A stretch of 64,000 bases of DNA from Roseovarius sp. EL26 (GCF_900327775.1 NZ_OUMZ01000007.1:124115-188114); one strand, 5' to 3'; counted from the stretch's first letter, positions 16,862 through 27,103 are shown. The notes: generated from the letters alone by a model not told the origin. Translations and numbers: made by a program.

Positions 16862-17053
16862 GGTTAGCTCCTATCAACGCAGGTCTGTCTCTCATCTAGC
16901 GGGCATGGCCCAAAAAGCGAACTGGAAAAATTGCCACGTTGAACGAAATCGCAGATGATATAATTTAAACAGTTTGCAACGCGATGGTATCAGGACCTCA
17001 GGTGTTGATGCATCGCTTTAATCCCAAGGATTCCATTTGAAGGGCGCGACCAC

Positions 17054-17497
17054 ATGACAGCTGACGACTTGCGTTTTCTCCGCACCGCTTATGACGAGGC
17101 CAAAGCCGGTTTTGACGAAGGAGGGTGCCCGATAGGATCAGTTCTTGTGCGTGGTGGCAAAATCATCTCCCAAGGGCGTAATCAGCGGGTGCAAAAAGGC
17201 GATCCGATTGCGCACGGAGAAATGGAAGCGTTGCGTCAAGCTGGACGTCAAAAGACTTACCGTGACACGACGCTGTACACATCGCTTAGCCCTTGCATGA
17301 TGTGCACGGGAACGATCATCCAGTTTGGCATTCCTCGGGTTGTCATTGGGGAAAATAAGACCTTCGGTGGGAACGAAGATTTTTTGCGTGCCAACGGTGT
17401 GGAGGTGATCATAGCGGACGATGCCGATTGCATCGCCCTTATGCAGCGCTTCATTGATGAAAAGCCAGCGCTGTGGGCCGAGGACATTGCCGAATAG
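17054..17497 (+). CDS. cytosine deaminase-like nucleoside/base deaminase
   Basis: 147 residues of the zinc-dependent CDA fold. The catalytic HGE (IAHGEMEAL) and zinc ligands SPCMMCTG are intact. TTLYTSLSPC, FGIPRVVIGEN and the tail QRFIDEKPALWAEDIAE resemble the yeast-type cytosine deaminase (Fcy1) much more than tRNA adenosine deaminase TadA. Probable function is pyrimidine salvage, converting cytosine to uracil. Substrate choice is inferred from that similarity. Confidence 0.82.
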   Translation: MTADDLRFLRTAYDEAKAGFDEGGCPIGSVLVRGGKIISQGRNQRVQKGDPIAHGEMEALRQAGRQKTYRDTTLYTSLSPCMMCTGTIIQFGIPRVVIGENKTFGGNEDFLRANGVEVIIADDADCIALMQRFIDEKPALWAEDIAE

Positions 17498-17536
17498 ACC
17501 TGTCTACATTCTAGCTGCTGATACATTCCAAGGTTT

Positions 17537-18367
17537 CTAACTCTTGGCTAGTACCCAATCCAGTGCCTTTGTTGGCAGCAGGCGGCGCAGCGTGCCCATG
17601 ATATAGGTCGGTGTGGTGACGTAGTATCGCGCTCGGGGGCGGGGGGATTCGATCGCATGAGCCAACTTTTTGGTCACCGCTGAAGCTGGCAATTCAAACG
17701 CATCTTTGCCAGCAGGCCCGTACAGACGCTTGCGCAATCCGACCTCATATTGTGCTTTACGTGGCGAGTTTTCCCAATCAATCCAGCGTTCAAAATGCGG
17801 AATGGCGTTCTTGCGTATATCCGAAGTGACCGGGCCAGGTTCAATCAAAACTACTTTGATATCTGTGTCGCGCATTTCAACCCGCAGCGTATCCGTCAGC
17901 CCCTCAACAGCAAACTTGGTCGCGTTATACGCCCCGCGCCACGGCAGTGTAACAAAGCCCAGAACCGAGGAGCATTGTACGATCCGGCCATGTCCTTGCG
18001 CCCGCATCACAGGGATGACCTGACGGGACAATTCGTGCCAACCAAAGAAATTGGCCTGAAAGATATCGCGCAACGCATCACTTGGCAGATCTTCGACCGC
18101 GCCGGGACAGGCAAAGGCACCGTTGTTGAATACGGCATCCAAAGTTCCGCCTGTGGCTTCCAGTACTTCATTTAGTCCCGAGGTGATTGTGGCCTCGTCC
18201 TGATAGTCAATCAACGGGCTGTCAAACCCTTCGTCGTGCAAACGCTGGCAGTCGAGCTTTTTTCTGCACGAAGCAAAAACGCGCCAGCCGCGCGCGCGTA
18301 AACCATGGGCTGCGTCATAGCCAATTCCCGAGGAACAGCCGGTGATGAGAATGGATTTCTGTGTCAT
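17537..18367 (-). CDS. SDR family NAD(P)-dependent oxidoreductase
   Basis: 276 residues from the ATG at 18367, where the family pattern begins (MTQKSILITGCSSGIG); ATGs at 18409 and 18418 would add a short atypical leader. The TGCSSGIG cofactor loop, NNGAF, and catalytic YNATK with upstream Ser (CSSVLG) mark a classical SDR. The C-terminus holds a hydrophobic YYVTTPTYIMGTLRRLLPTK. Substrate unknown; these short classical SDRs often act on lipids or retinol-like alcohols. Confidence 0.88.
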   Translation of the reverse strand: MTQKSILITGCSSGIGYDAAHGLRARGWRVFASCRKKLDCQRLHDEGFDSPLIDYQDEATITSGLNEVLEATGGTLDAVFNNGAFACPGAVEDLPSDALRDIFQANFFGWHELSRQVIPVMRAQGHGRIVQCSSVLGFVTLPWRGAYNATKFAVEGLTDTLRVEMRDTDIKVVLIEPGPVTSDIRKNAIPHFERWIDWENSPRKAQYEVGLRKRLYGPAGKDAFELPASAVTKKLAHAIESPRPRARYYVTTPTYIMGTLRRLLPTKALDWVLAKS

Positions 18368-18503
18368 GCCAAAGCTATGGCCCGCGCCACTGTGCAATGC
18401 AATCGGCATTGTTAACAATTCATGAAAACTGCCAAGCTTTTATAATTCCCCGAATAACCTCCAGGGTTTGGGGGCTGAACCCCAATCAGACGCTTCTTTG
18501 TGC

Positions 18504-19121
18504 TCAGTCGCTGGCGGCAGACAACAAACGTGCTGACATCCAACCAACCCGGCCAGTATCGTGGGCACGCAGTTTAACCCAACCATCACCGGGAACACGC
18601 AATACGGTCACCTCAGCTCCTTTGGCCAGTTTTCCGATCCGATTGTACCCAGTGCCTGGGCCGCTGCGCATATTCACGACGCTGCCGGTTACAATGCGTA
18701 CATCAACCACCTGTTCAAGTGTGACCGCCGGGTCAGTAGTTTCCGTGACAGCAACGATCTTGACCGGATCAGCGGCGACGGTCGGAACCTGAACAGTTTC
18801 GATCACATGCGCGGCCGCTTGCGATGCCATAGCATCTGTACCACCGCTGGCACTGGCCAAAGTGATCTCAAATCGATCTCCTTCAGCAATGGCCAGACTG
18901 GCCAAAGACGTCAGCGAACGCGTTACCGGCTCATGCTGGACATTCCCTTTGGTTGAAACGCGCACAACACTGACTTGAACCGGTCTTGCAACCGGGCGAA
19001 TATCAGCAACGTTGTCGCGGGCCTGAATAGACTGAGTGCGGGGTTTGTAATCTGCACCACCGCTAAGTTCGTAAAATAGCCACCCAAGAAAAGCGAAAGT
19101 AATTAAAACAAAACGCCACAT
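18504..19121 (-). CDS. SH3-domain protein with N-terminal membrane anchor
   Basis: 205 residues from the ATG at 19121, which follows GGAGG at 8 bases; the TTG at 19136 is less likely. A signal anchor (MWRFVLITFAFLGWLFYEL) leads to a variable linker, then a bacterial SH3 domain at the C-terminus (VTGSVVNMRSGPGTGYNRIG, then GWVKLRA-x-D-x-G-RVGWM). Such proteins are periplasmic and often bind peptidoglycan. It is divergent from parC. Confidence 0.85.
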   Translation of the reverse strand: MWRFVLITFAFLGWLFYELSGGADYKPRTQSIQARDNVADIRPVARPVQVSVVRVSTKGNVQHEPVTRSLTSLASLAIAEGDRFEITLASASGGTDAMASQAAAHVIETVQVPTVAADPVKIVAVTETTDPAVTLEQVVDVRIVTGSVVNMRSGPGTGYNRIGKLAKGAEVTVLRVPGDGWVKLRAHDTGRVGWMSARLLSAASD

Positions 19122-19266
19122 AACGTGGACCTCCAATCTTTATACAATAGCACAATTTACCCCACACGCCAAAATCGCATGATTCGATAGGGCAGGGTCA
19201 GGGGAATTCGATAAATCTTTCCCCCACCAGCTTTACCAAGGCTTTTGGTGGGGCTACACATCATCT

Positions 19267-21573
19267 ATGACTGACCTACTTGATGACCCCAATATGGGCG
19301 CTGAACTTGTTGCTGAACCTCTGCGTCGCGCCATTGGCGAGCGCTATCTGACCTATGCGCTCAGCACAATCATGCACCGGGCTTTGCCCGATGCGCGTGA
19401 CGGACTGAAGCCGGTACATCGGCGAATCCTTTATGCCATGCGCGAGCTGAAGCTGGCCTCCAATGGGGGTTTCCGCAAATCGGCCAAGATCAGCGGCGAT
19501 GTGATGGGCAACTACCACCCGCATGGCGATGCCGCGATCTATGACGCCATGGCGCGCTTGGCTCAGGATTTTGCCGTGCGCTATCCGCTCGTGGACGGGC
19601 AGGGGAACTTTGGCAACATCGATGGCGATAACCCGGCTGCCAGTCGTTACACTGAGGCACGGATGACTGTGGTTGCCGAGGCGCTGCTCACAGGTCTCAA
19701 TGAAAACGCGGTTGATTTTCGCGAAAACTATGATGGCACACTGACAGAACCTGTCGTGTTGCCCGCGTCCTTTCCGAATCTGTTGGCGAATGGCTCATCC
19801 GGTATCGCGGTGGGAATGGCGACGAACATCCCGCCGCACAATATTTCGGAAACCGTTGATGCCTGCCTGCATCTCATCAAGGTGCCAGATGCGCGCGATG
19901 ATACCTTGCTTAACTATATCCCCGGCCCGGATTTTCCGACTGGCGGTGTAATTGTCGAGCCCCGTGAAAACATCGCACAAGCCTATCGCACCGGGCGCGG
20001 TTCTTTCCGATTGCGCTGCAAGTGGGAAGTCGAAGATCTCGGCCGTGGTCAATGGCAGATTGTTGTCACCGAGATCCCGTATCAGGTCCAAAAATCCAAG
20101 CTGATCGAAAAAATCGCCGAAGCAATCCAGACCAAGAAGATCCCAATTCTGGGTGATGTCCGCGATGAAAGCGCCGAAGACGTGCGCCTGATTCTGGAGC
20201 CGCGCTCGAAAAACGTTGATCCCGAAGTGTTGATGAACATGCTCTATCGCACTTCGGATCTTGAGGTGCGGTTCAGCCTGAACATGAACGTGTTGATCGA
20301 TGGTGTTACACCCAAGGTCTGCTCGCTCAAGGAAGTGCTGCGCGCCTTCCTCGATTTCCGGCAAGAGGTTCTGGTCCGCCGTTCCAAACACCGGATGGAA
20401 AAGATCGATCACCGGCTCGAGGTGCTCGAAGGTCTGATCGTGGCATTTCTCAATCTGGATCGAGTTATCGATATCATCCGCTATGATGACGGCCCCAAAG
20501 ATGCGTTGATGCGAGAGGACTGGGGGCGCGATTTCGTCCGCGCCACGTCCGAGGCTGATTACGTGCCGCCACGCGCCGACGGTGCCGATGGCCTGACCGA
20601 TGTGCAGGCCGAGGCAATCCTCAACATGCGCCTACGCTCCTTGCGCCGTCTCGAAGAGATCGAGCTGACTAAGGAACGCGACGCCCTGATGGAAGAGCGC
20701 GCTGGGCTTGAGGATTTGTTGGAAAGCGACGATCTGCAATGGACCGCCATTTCTGACCAGCTGAAAGAGGTTAAGAAAACCTTTGGCAAGGATTACGAAC
20801 GTGGTCAGCGTCTGACGCATTTCTCAGAGGCAACCGAGATCGAAGAGGTGCCGCTGGAAGCGATGATCGACAAAGAGCCGATCACAGTGGTTTGCTCGGA
20901 AATGGGCTGGGTCCGGGCCATGACCGGGCACATTGATCTGACGCGCGAGCTGAAGTTCAAAGACGGTGATGGTCCGCGCTTTATGTTCCACGCCGAAACC
21001 ACCGACAGATTGCTGGCATTTGGCTCTAACGGGCGGTTCTATACCGTTTCAGCTGCAAATCTTCCCGGCGGGCGCGGCATGGGCGAACCCTTGCGCCTGA
21101 TGGTCGATCTGCCAAACGAGGCCGAGATTGTTGATCTCTTCATCCACGCACCTGGCCGCAAACTGCTGGTGGCCTCTGATGCGGGGGATGGGTTTGTCGT
21201 AGCCGAGGATGACGTCATTGCCCAGACCCGCACGGGTAAACAGGTGCTGAACGTCAAGGACGACGTGCGCGCCAGTGTCTGTCATCCGGTAGCGGGCGAT
21301 CATGTCGCCTGTGTCGGTGAAAATCGCAAGGTGCTGGTCTTTGCGCTGGACGAGCTGCCCGAGATGGGTCGCGGCAAAGGTGTGCGATTGCAGAAATACA
21401 AAGATGGCGGCCTGTCTGACGCGACCACGTTTGCGTTGGAAGAAGGTCTCAGCTGGCTTGATCCGGCCGGACGTACCCGGACCGAGACAAACCTAGCCGA
21501 ATGGCAAGGCAAACGCGCCAGCGCCGGTCGCATGGCGCCGCGTGGGTTCCCAAGAAACAACAGGTTTACTTAA
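19267..21573 (+). CDS. parC: DNA topoisomerase IV subunit A
   Basis: 768 residues, the usual ParC length. The breakage-reunion domain contains HRRILYAM and the catalytic Tyr128 ([10 protein letters not shown]). The quinolone region is [15 protein letters not shown], with Ala89 and Asp93 where E. coli ParC has Ser80 and Glu84. The GyrA-type GQ-x-x-x-G(N)FG core is present, and the C-terminal beta-pinwheel is shorter than GyrA, which with the absence of a GyrA box favours ParC. It decatenates daughter chromosomes with ParE, which is not in this window. Confidence 0.93.
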   Translation: MTDLLDDPNMGAELVAEPLRRAIGERYLTYALSTIMHRALPDARDGLKPVHRRILYAMRELKLASNGGFRKSAKISGDVMGNYHPHGDAAIYDAMARLAQDFAVRYPLVDGQGNFGNIDGDNPAASRYTEARMTVVAEALLTGLNENAVDFRENYDGTLTEPVVLPASFPNLLANGSSGIAVGMATNIPPHNISETVDACLHLIKVPDARDDTLLNYIPGPDFPTGGVIVEPRENIAQAYRTGRGSFRLRCKWEVEDLGRGQWQIVVTEIPYQVQKSKLIEKIAEAIQTKKIPILGDVRDESAEDVRLILEPRSKNVDPEVLMNMLYRTSDLEVRFSLNMNVLIDGVTPKVCSLKEVLRAFLDFRQEVLVRRSKHRMEKIDHRLEVLEGLIVAFLNLDRVIDIIRYDDGPKDALMREDWGRDFVRATSEADYVPPRADGADGLTDVQAEAILNMRLRSLRRLEEIELTKERDALMEERAGLEDLLESDDLQWTAISDQLKEVKKTFGKDYERGQRLTHFSEATEIEEVPLEAMIDKEPITVVCSEMGWVRAMTGHIDLTRELKFKDGDGPRFMFHAETTDRLLAFGSNGRFYTVSAANLPGGRGMGEPLRLMVDLPNEAEIVDLFIHAPGRKLLVASDAGDGFVVAEDDVIAQTRTGKQVLNVKDDVRASVCHPVAGDHVACVGENRKVLVFALDELPEMGRGKGVRLQKYKDGGLSDATTFALEEGLSWLDPAGRTRTETNLAEWQGKRASAGRMAPRGFPRNNRFT

Positions 21574-21687
21574 ATATCCACTTTGAGCACAAAAAGCGTT
21601 TCCATAACAGTGAATGGCACCTTGCGATTCTTGCAGCAGTAAAGTTGTCGTTGTTAAGGTTCCCTTAGTTAGGCTAACAGGAGGCGA

Positions 21688-21735
21688 ATGTTGGGCCGAC
21701 CCTATGCCCGCGACTTAGAAAGCCCACACATCTGA
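21688..21735 (+). CDS. 15-codon leader ORF coupled to trmL
   Basis: ATG at 21688 with AGGAGG (21679-21684) just upstream encodes MLGRPYARDLESPHI. Its TGA stop (21733-21735) overlaps the trmL ATG as TGATG. The trmL start itself lacks a clear ribosome-binding site, so translation is probably handed on from this leader. It may be a genuine coupling peptide; the alternative is chance. Confidence 0.4.
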   Translation: MLGRPYARDLESPHI

Positions 21736-22208
21736 TGTCTGACCTGCGCATGAAAATGGTATTGGTAACACCTGAAATCCCTTACAATACGGGTGCGATC
21801 GGACGGACCTGTGTAGCATTAAATCTGGAGCTGATCCTGATAAAACCTTACGGGTTTTCCCTTGACGAAAAATCAGTGCGGCGCGCTGGAACGGATTACT
21901 GGAAGCATGTTGATCTGTGCGAATATGACAACTGGCAAAGCTTTTTAGATGACAGAAGACCACCGCGCGAAAGCCTGTATTTCTTTGAGGAAGACGGCGC
22001 ACAGACCCTTTATGCCCCAGAATATCAACGTGATGCATATTTGGTTTTCGGGTGTGAGTCTGCGGGTCTGCCAGCCACTATACTAGATGGTATGGATGAC
22101 CGCGTATTCAATTTACCAATGCTTGATAAACGTGTCCGGTCGCTGAACTTGGCCAACGTTGCTACGGCAGTTGTTTATCAAGCTATGCGTACGCAGCTAG
22201 GTGGTTGA
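21735..22208 (+). CDS. trmL: tRNA (cytidine(34)-2'-O)-methyltransferase TrmL
   Basis: 157 residues of the SPOUT fold. The start has VLVTPEIPYNTGAIGRTCVA, followed by LILIKPYGFSLDEKSVRRAG-x-DYW, typical of TrmL. The knot region reads YLVFGCESAGLP and RSLNLANVATAVVYQ. It methylates the wobble ribose of tRNA-Leu isoacceptors. Start at 21735 is coupled to an upstream leader; ATG at 21750 is an alternative. Confidence 0.92.
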   Translation: MSDLRMKMVLVTPEIPYNTGAIGRTCVALNLELILIKPYGFSLDEKSVRRAGTDYWKHVDLCEYDNWQSFLDDRRPPRESLYFFEEDGAQTLYAPEYQRDAYLVFGCESAGLPATILDGMDDRVFNLPMLDKRVRSLNLANVATAVVYQAMRTQLGG

Positions 22209-22262
22209 AAGCTGTCGCAGGCGTGTTTGCCGGCACAGCTTGCTGCGCCCGCGTACTAGACT

Positions 22263-23615
22263 TCAAACTGGCTCTGCATTTAGCCACACGCCTCCCTCTG
22301 GCCTTAGCGTGATGATCATCACTGGTTTGGGGGTGCATCCGGGGACCGGAGTGAATTTAAATCGCGACAGAAGGGTAGCCAGAATGATCACCGCTTCTTG
22401 CAAAGCAAAACTTGCGCCGATGCAGATCCTTGGCCCATCGCCGAACGGCAGATAAGCATAGCGCTCAATCGCCTTGCGGTCTGCAAATCGCTCCGGGCGA
22501 AAGGCATCAGCGTCTTCCCATAACACCTGATTGCGGTGTAGCGCATAGATCGGAATGATCACCGTGTCACCCTTACGCACTTCGCGGCCACACAATGTAT
22601 CGTCTGCCATCGCCGTACGCGAAATCATTCCAGCTGGCGGATAAAGCCGTAGGGCTTCATCAGCGATCATACGGATGAACGGCAACTTAGCCACGTCTTC
22701 ACCAGTTGCCGCGCGCCCCTGCAAAACAATTTGCGCCTCGGCCCTCGCGCGGTCCTGTACATCTTGGTCAAAGCCGCACAGATACAGCGACCACGCCAGT
22801 GTAAGCGCTGTGGTTTCGTGCCCCGCTACGATAAATGTCAGCAGATTGTCGCGCAGCTCGGCTGTATTCATCCGGCGTTTGGTTTCTGTATCCTCACCAT
22901 CCAAAAGCAGATCCAGCAGGTCAGGCACATCCTTGGGGCCGCGTTTGCGCCGGGCCTCAACCGCGTCATCGGCGATGTGCTTCATCTGCTTGAGAGATTG
23001 GCCAGAAAACATTCGCCCAGGTCGGGGCACCCAATCGGGGAGTCCCAGAATATCAAACAAAGATATTTTCCCGGCCTCTTCGATGTAGGCGTCAATGCCG
23101 CGATGAACGGCATCCCCATCAAACGACCCATCTCCCGAAAAGGTCACATCTGAGATTACATCAAAGGTGGTGCTCACCATGTCTTGCAACATATCAATCG
23201 GCTGGGCCTGTGCGTCCCTAACACGGGCACTGCTCCGCTCGGCAGCACCTGTCATGAAGGGCGCCAGATTAAGCATGTTGCGGTGGCTAAAGGCAGGGGC
23301 TGCTGCGCGACGTTGCCAACGCCAGTGAGCGCCTTCAGCAATAAACAGTGAATCGCCAATCGCGGGCTTCAGTAGGTTCTTGGTTACAAGCGACTTTGGG
23401 TAATTATCCAGATTTTCCAACAGCATTCGGCGGATCGCCGCCGGGTCCATCACCATATGCCAGCGTTTGCCAGTGCGGCCTGAAACCATAGGTTGGGTTA
23501 CTGAAATACTTGGAATGATCGATAAGATATTGCGTCGCGCCGCAGCCAGGCTGGTCAAAACGCCCATCGGCTCTGACACAAGCGGAACGGAGACGGGAAG
23601 CCGGATTTTGGTCAT
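22263..23615 (-). CDS. cytochrome P450
   Basis: 450 residues, soluble, without a membrane anchor. The I-helix motif AGHETT (264-269), the ExxR pair (E320, R323 in DEALRLYPP) and the heme loop FGDGPRICIG with Cys398 are all intact. It is a class I bacterial monooxygenase that would need ferredoxin and reductase partners, none of which lie nearby. The substrate cannot be told; lipid or terpenoid hydroxylation is common for stand-alone enzymes of this length. Confidence 0.95.
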   Translation of the reverse strand: MTKIRLPVSVPLVSEPMGVLTSLAAARRNILSIIPSISVTQPMVSGRTGKRWHMVMDPAAIRRMLLENLDNYPKSLVTKNLLKPAIGDSLFIAEGAHWRWQRRAAAPAFSHRNMLNLAPFMTGAAERSSARVRDAQAQPIDMLQDMVSTTFDVISDVTFSGDGSFDGDAVHRGIDAYIEEAGKISLFDILGLPDWVPRPGRMFSGQSLKQMKHIADDAVEARRKRGPKDVPDLLDLLLDGEDTETKRRMNTAELRDNLLTFIVAGHETTALTLAWSLYLCGFDQDVQDRARAEAQIVLQGRAATGEDVAKLPFIRMIADEALRLYPPAGMISRTAMADDTLCGREVRKGDTVIIPIYALHRNQVLWEDADAFRPERFADRKAIERYAYLPFGDGPRICIGASFALQEAVIILATLLSRFKFTPVPGCTPKPVMIITLRPEGGVWLNAEPV

Positions 23616-23720
23616 GGATCTCCTTTTGGTCGCTTAGGCCAGATATAATAGGCAATTGATATTGGGGCTAATGATTGCACCTAATCCCATCCTGCGCTAT
23701 CGCAAAGGTAAGGAGACCTG

Positions 23721-24416
23721 ATGAAAATGCCGATACTTCGCCTGCTATGCCTGTTCTTTGCGACCTCTTTGTTGGTGGCCTGTACCAATCCGAATGACCT
23801 GGATAAAGATCCGGACAACTTGGGCGATTTTCATCTGGGGCATAATGTGGTGGTGGCGCCGAATATCACCAAGGGTCCCGGCTCACGTCCGGCAGAAACC
23901 GAGGACTGGATCGCTTCGCTTAAAGGCGCGATAGATGAACGTTACAGTCGTTATGATGGCGACAAACTTTATCATCTGGGCATCAGTATCGAAGGGTATG
24001 TTCTGGCCGTGCCCGGCGTTCCAATTGTGGCCTCGCCGAAATCCGTTCTGATCTTCAAAGTGACGGTCTGGGATGATGAGGCCAGCAAGAAACTGAATGA
24101 AACACCGCATCAGATCACCGTGCTGGAAACCCATGACGGGGATGTATTGCTGGGCTCTGGCCTGACACAAACCGCCGAGGAACAGATGGAAAACCTCAGC
24201 CGCAATGCCGCGAAACTGCTTGAGGTTTGGTTGGCACAGCAGAACTTTGAACACGAATGGTTTGGTGGCGACAAAGCAGGTCAAACGACATTGGTTGGAA
24301 CTGCACCTGATGCGACGTCTGAAATCGAAGTGACCCCTTTAGCGCCTGTTGGTGCAGGGACAGAGGCGGCGAATGATGGCACCGCTGTTGCCCCCGAGGC
24401 CGTGTCAGACAGCTGA
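23721..24416 (+). CDS. lipoprotein of unknown function
   Basis: 231 residues with a lipoprotein signal (lipobox LVAC, Cys21). The middle contains HNVVVAPNITKGPGSRPAE and LYHLGISIEGYVLAVPGVPI, and the C-terminal 40 residues are low-complexity and Ala/Thr/Glu-rich. I do not recognise a named domain. It is probably anchored to the outer membrane. AGGAGA lies upstream of the ATG. Confidence 0.75.
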   Translation: MKMPILRLLCLFFATSLLVACTNPNDLDKDPDNLGDFHLGHNVVVAPNITKGPGSRPAETEDWIASLKGAIDERYSRYDGDKLYHLGISIEGYVLAVPGVPIVASPKSVLIFKVTVWDDEASKKLNETPHQITVLETHDGDVLLGSGLTQTAEEQMENLSRNAAKLLEVWLAQQNFEHEWFGGDKAGQTTLVGTAPDATSEIEVTPLAPVGAGTEAANDGTAVAPEAVSDS

Positions 24417-24582
24417 TAAACCTCTCTGCACAGCGTGAGTTTAATATAAGAGCAGAAAAATGGTCGTGGCATGCGACCTGATGTCCTGAATTACTTGATT
24501 TTTTGTGCGCGACTCAATATGTGCGCGCACAGAAGATCACTGGGCCGATTTGGCCCCCCAACAAAGCAAGGTGCCCTGAGAT

Positions 24583-25758
24583 ATGGCTAAGGAAAAGTTT
24601 GATCGCTCAAAACCACACGTAAACATCGGCACGATTGGTCACGTTGACCACGGCAAGACGACGTTGACGGCAGCCATCACCAAGTATTTTGGTGACTTCA
24701 AAGCGTATGACCAGATCGATGGCGCGCCCGAAGAAAAAGCCCGCGGCATCACCATTTCAACGGCGCACGTTGAGTATGAGACCGAAGGTCGTCACTACGC
24801 GCACGTTGACTGCCCAGGTCACGCTGACTATGTGAAAAACATGATCACCGGTGCGGCGCAGATGGATGGCGCGATCTTGGTTGTGAACGCAGCTGATGGC
24901 CCAATGCCACAGACCCGCGAGCACATCCTGCTGGGTCGCCAGGTTGGCATCCCGCACATGGTTGTTTACATGAACAAAGTTGATCAGGTTGACGACGAAG
25001 AACTGCTGGAACTGGTTGAAATGGAAATCCGTGAGCTTCTGAGCTCGTACGAATATCCTGGCGACGACATTCCTGTCATTCCTGGTTCGGCTCTGGCCGC
25101 GATGGAAGGCAAGAACCCAGAGATTGGCGAAGAGTCGATCAAAAAACTGATGGCAGCGGTTGACGAATACATCCCAACCCCTGCACGTGCAGTTGACCAG
25201 CCATTCCTGATGCCGGTTGAGGACGTATTCTCGATCTCGGGTCGTGGTACTGTTGTCACTGGCCGTGTTGAGCGTGGCGTGATCAATGTTGGCGACAGCA
25301 TCGAAATCGTTGGTATCCGCGACACCAAAACCACCACCTGTACCGGTGTTGAAATGTTCCGCAAACTGCTGGATCGTGGTGAAGCTGGTGACAACATCGG
25401 CGCCCTGTTGCGCGGTATCGACCGTGACGGCGTTGAGCGTGGTCAGGTTCTGTGTAAGCCAGGAAGCGTGACACCGCACACCAAGTTCGAGGCAGAAGCC
25501 TATATTCTGACCAAAGATGAGGGTGGCCGTCACACGCCGTTCTTCGCGAACTACCGTCCACAGTTCTACTTCCGTACAACGGATGTGACCGGTACTGTTA
25601 CTTTGCCAGAGGGCACAGAAATGGTTATGCCTGGTGACAACCTTAAGTTCGAAGTTGATCTGATCGCACCGATTGCGATGGAAGACGGTCTGCGCTTCGC
25701 GATCCGCGAAGGTGGCCGCACCGTCGGCGCCGGCGTGGTTGCCAAAATCCTCGCGTAA
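24583..25758 (+). CDS. tuf: elongation factor Tu
   Basis: 391 residues. All GTPase motifs are present: GHVDHGKT (G1), RGITIS (G2), DCPGH (G3), NKVDQ (G4) and SAL (G5). Domains II and III follow, with [13 protein letters not shown] and FRTTDVTG. It delivers aminoacyl-tRNA to the ribosome. A strong terminator follows; the usual str-operon neighbours rpsL, rpsG and fusA are not in the 24 kb upstream, so this is a detached copy located before the S10 operon. Confidence 0.98.
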   Translation: MAKEKFDRSKPHVNIGTIGHVDHGKTTLTAAITKYFGDFKAYDQIDGAPEEKARGITISTAHVEYETEGRHYAHVDCPGHADYVKNMITGAAQMDGAILVVNAADGPMPQTREHILLGRQVGIPHMVVYMNKVDQVDDEELLELVEMEIRELLSSYEYPGDDIPVIPGSALAAMEGKNPEIGEESIKKLMAAVDEYIPTPARAVDQPFLMPVEDVFSISGRGTVVTGRVERGVINVGDSIEIVGIRDTKTTTCTGVEMFRKLLDRGEAGDNIGALLRGIDRDGVERGQVLCKPGSVTPHTKFEAEAYILTKDEGGRHTPFFANYRPQFYFRTTDVTGTVTLPEGTEMVMPGDNLKFEVDLIAPIAMEDGLRFAIREGGRTVGAGVVAKILA

Positions 25759-25782
25759 CGCGCAACAGCGATTACACGACAG

Positions 25783-25811
25783 AAAGGGCTCCCATCAGGG
25801 AGCCCTTTTTT
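25783..25811 (+). terminator. rho-independent terminator of tuf
   Basis: Stem AAAGGGCTCCC / GGGAGCCCTTT with loop ATCA, followed by a T run. It lies 25 bases past the tuf stop. Confidence 0.94.
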
Positions 25812-25837
25812 GTTGGTACCGTAGCATCTAGAAACCC

Positions 25838-25986
25838 GCGCGGTATCAAGGCCGCAGGCCGCCGCGCATCGGTTGTCCATTTGAGGCGCCATTGGTTCAA
25901 GCCCAATGGACGACGCCGCCCCGAGGCACGGCGATTTGGCGACCCCAAGCATGACATTGAAAGAGCGCGCGGCTTTGGCAGGGATA
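25838..25986. repeat. interspersed palindromic repeat, copy A
   Basis: It begins GCGCGGTATCAAGGCCGC with AGGCCGCCGCGC and ends GCGCGGCTTTGGCAGGGATA. Both arms recur in copy B at 28838-28948 (left arm differing by few bases, right end CGCGGATTTGGCAGGGATA). The internal GGCGATTT is also shared, while the centre is unrelated. This suggests a small mobile palindromic unit sitting in intergenic DNA. Confidence 0.7.
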
Positions 25987-26052
25987 TATTGAATAAGTCT
26001 AAGGGAATTATACGAACTTTCTGCGTAATTTATACCAATAACATCGGTACTA

Positions 26053-26616
26053 ATGGAGCCGAGAGTTTTGTTGAAAAGGTCGGGAATAAAAACTGTAGTA
26101 CCGTTTCTTACATTAATATTTCTTAGCATCATCGTCTTTGGGGGTTTTGGGCGCTTTTTAGCTTTTGGATTGTTTTGGGGTAATCGGCTTGGCGCTCCAT
26201 ATTGGTTTGTTTTGGCCATTTTTAGTTTAGTGATTTCATATCTGATTGTTTACCTGATTGTCCTTAGGCTTCCGAAAGCCGAATACGGAGAGTGCGCACA
26301 GCGATCAATTTCTATCAGTATATTTGTAATTTTGCCCGTAGCTTTCGTTGGCATCTACGCGGAGGTTTTACGCCGTCAAGCTATTGCAGAGTTTGAACCT
26401 GACAGGGTGTTTCAAAACCTGTTTTGGGTGTCGCTCCATAATGCACCGAGAGATTGGCAGTTTTATCTTCATGCAGGTGCAATGAAAGATTGTGTTCCAT
26501 ATGCGTGGAGCTATCGAGCGATGGGCATGTATGAATTGAAGGAAAGCGTCATGTTCAATGTTCTTCCATCCAAATGGTTTGATGAGTGTGGGATTAAGCC
26601 ATATTACTTGGAGTAG
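26053..26616 (+). CDS. uncharacterised membrane protein
   Basis: 187 residues with about three membrane helices in the first 110 residues (TVVPFLTLIFLSIIVFGGFG, WFVLAIFSLVISYLIVYLIV, SISIFVILPVAFVGIYAEVL) and a soluble tail. I recognise no family. The gene is clearly more AT-rich than its neighbours and lacks a good ribosome-binding site. It is wedged between an interspersed repeat and the S10 operon leader, so it is probably acquired. Confidence 0.55.
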   Translation: MEPRVLLKRSGIKTVVPFLTLIFLSIIVFGGFGRFLAFGLFWGNRLGAPYWFVLAIFSLVISYLIVYLIVLRLPKAEYGECAQRSISISIFVILPVAFVGIYAEVLRRQAIAEFEPDRVFQNLFWVSLHNAPRDWQFYLHAGAMKDCVPYAWSYRAMGMYELKESVMFNVLPSKWFDECGIKPYYLE

Positions 26617-26689
26617 ATCCTAGTTTTTATCTCTTGCCACACCCCATTTCCCCCTGTATATCGCGCGAGTTCTCAAGAAGAACATGAAG

Positions 26690-26710
26690 GCGGGATGTTT
26701 CCCGCTTTTT
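26690..26710 (+). terminator. terminator or attenuator in the rpsJ leader
   Basis: Stem GCGGGA / TCCCGC with loop TGTT followed by TTTTT, 71 bases upstream of rpsJ. It may end the transcript of the membrane protein gene. It could also act as an attenuator for the ribosomal operon, since no separate rpsJ promoter is evident between it and rpsJ. Confidence 0.6.
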
Positions 26711-26781
26711 GGGTTCGATGAGGGTTTGCGGTGGTCGCGGATCTTCCTCTCAACCTCAACGCCTAATAAAAGGCATGTGAA

Positions 26782-27090
26782 ATGCAAAGCCAAAACATTC
26801 GCATCCGTCTCAAGGCTTTTGACTATCGTGTACTGGATGCCAGCACACAAGAGATCGTCAATACAGCCAAGCGCACTGGTGCAGACGTTCGCGGTCCGAT
26901 CCCGCTTCCAAACAAGATCGAGAAATTCACTGTTCTGCGTGGTCCCCACGTGAACAAGAAATCCCGTGATCAGTTCGAGATCCGCACGCACAAGCGTCTG
27001 CTCGACATCGTTGACCCAACACCACAAACCGTGGACGCGCTGATGAAGCTCGACCTGGCGGCTGGCGTTGACGTTCAGATCTCGGTTTAA
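26782..27090 (+). CDS. rpsJ: 30S ribosomal protein S10
   Basis: 102 residues, nearly invariant family sequence ([40 protein letters not shown], then [16 protein letters not shown]). S10 binds 16S rRNA in the 30S head and also NusB in antitermination. It opens the S10 operon, in which rplC, rplD and rplW follow. Confidence 0.98.
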   Translation: MQSQNIRIRLKAFDYRVLDASTQEIVNTAKRTGADVRGPIPLPNKIEKFTVLRGPHVNKKSRDQFEIRTHKRLLDIVDPTPQTVDALMKLDLAAGVDVQISV

Positions 27091-27103
27091 GGAGGGCTCC
27101 TGA

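Noticed and set aside
24757..25533. 258-codon minus-strand frame opposite tuf
   Set aside because: Shadow of the strong codon bias of tuf; no start site or family match.
25566..26219. 217-codon minus-strand frame across the tuf end and repeat A
   Set aside because: It crosses the tuf terminator and a repeat, with no domain.
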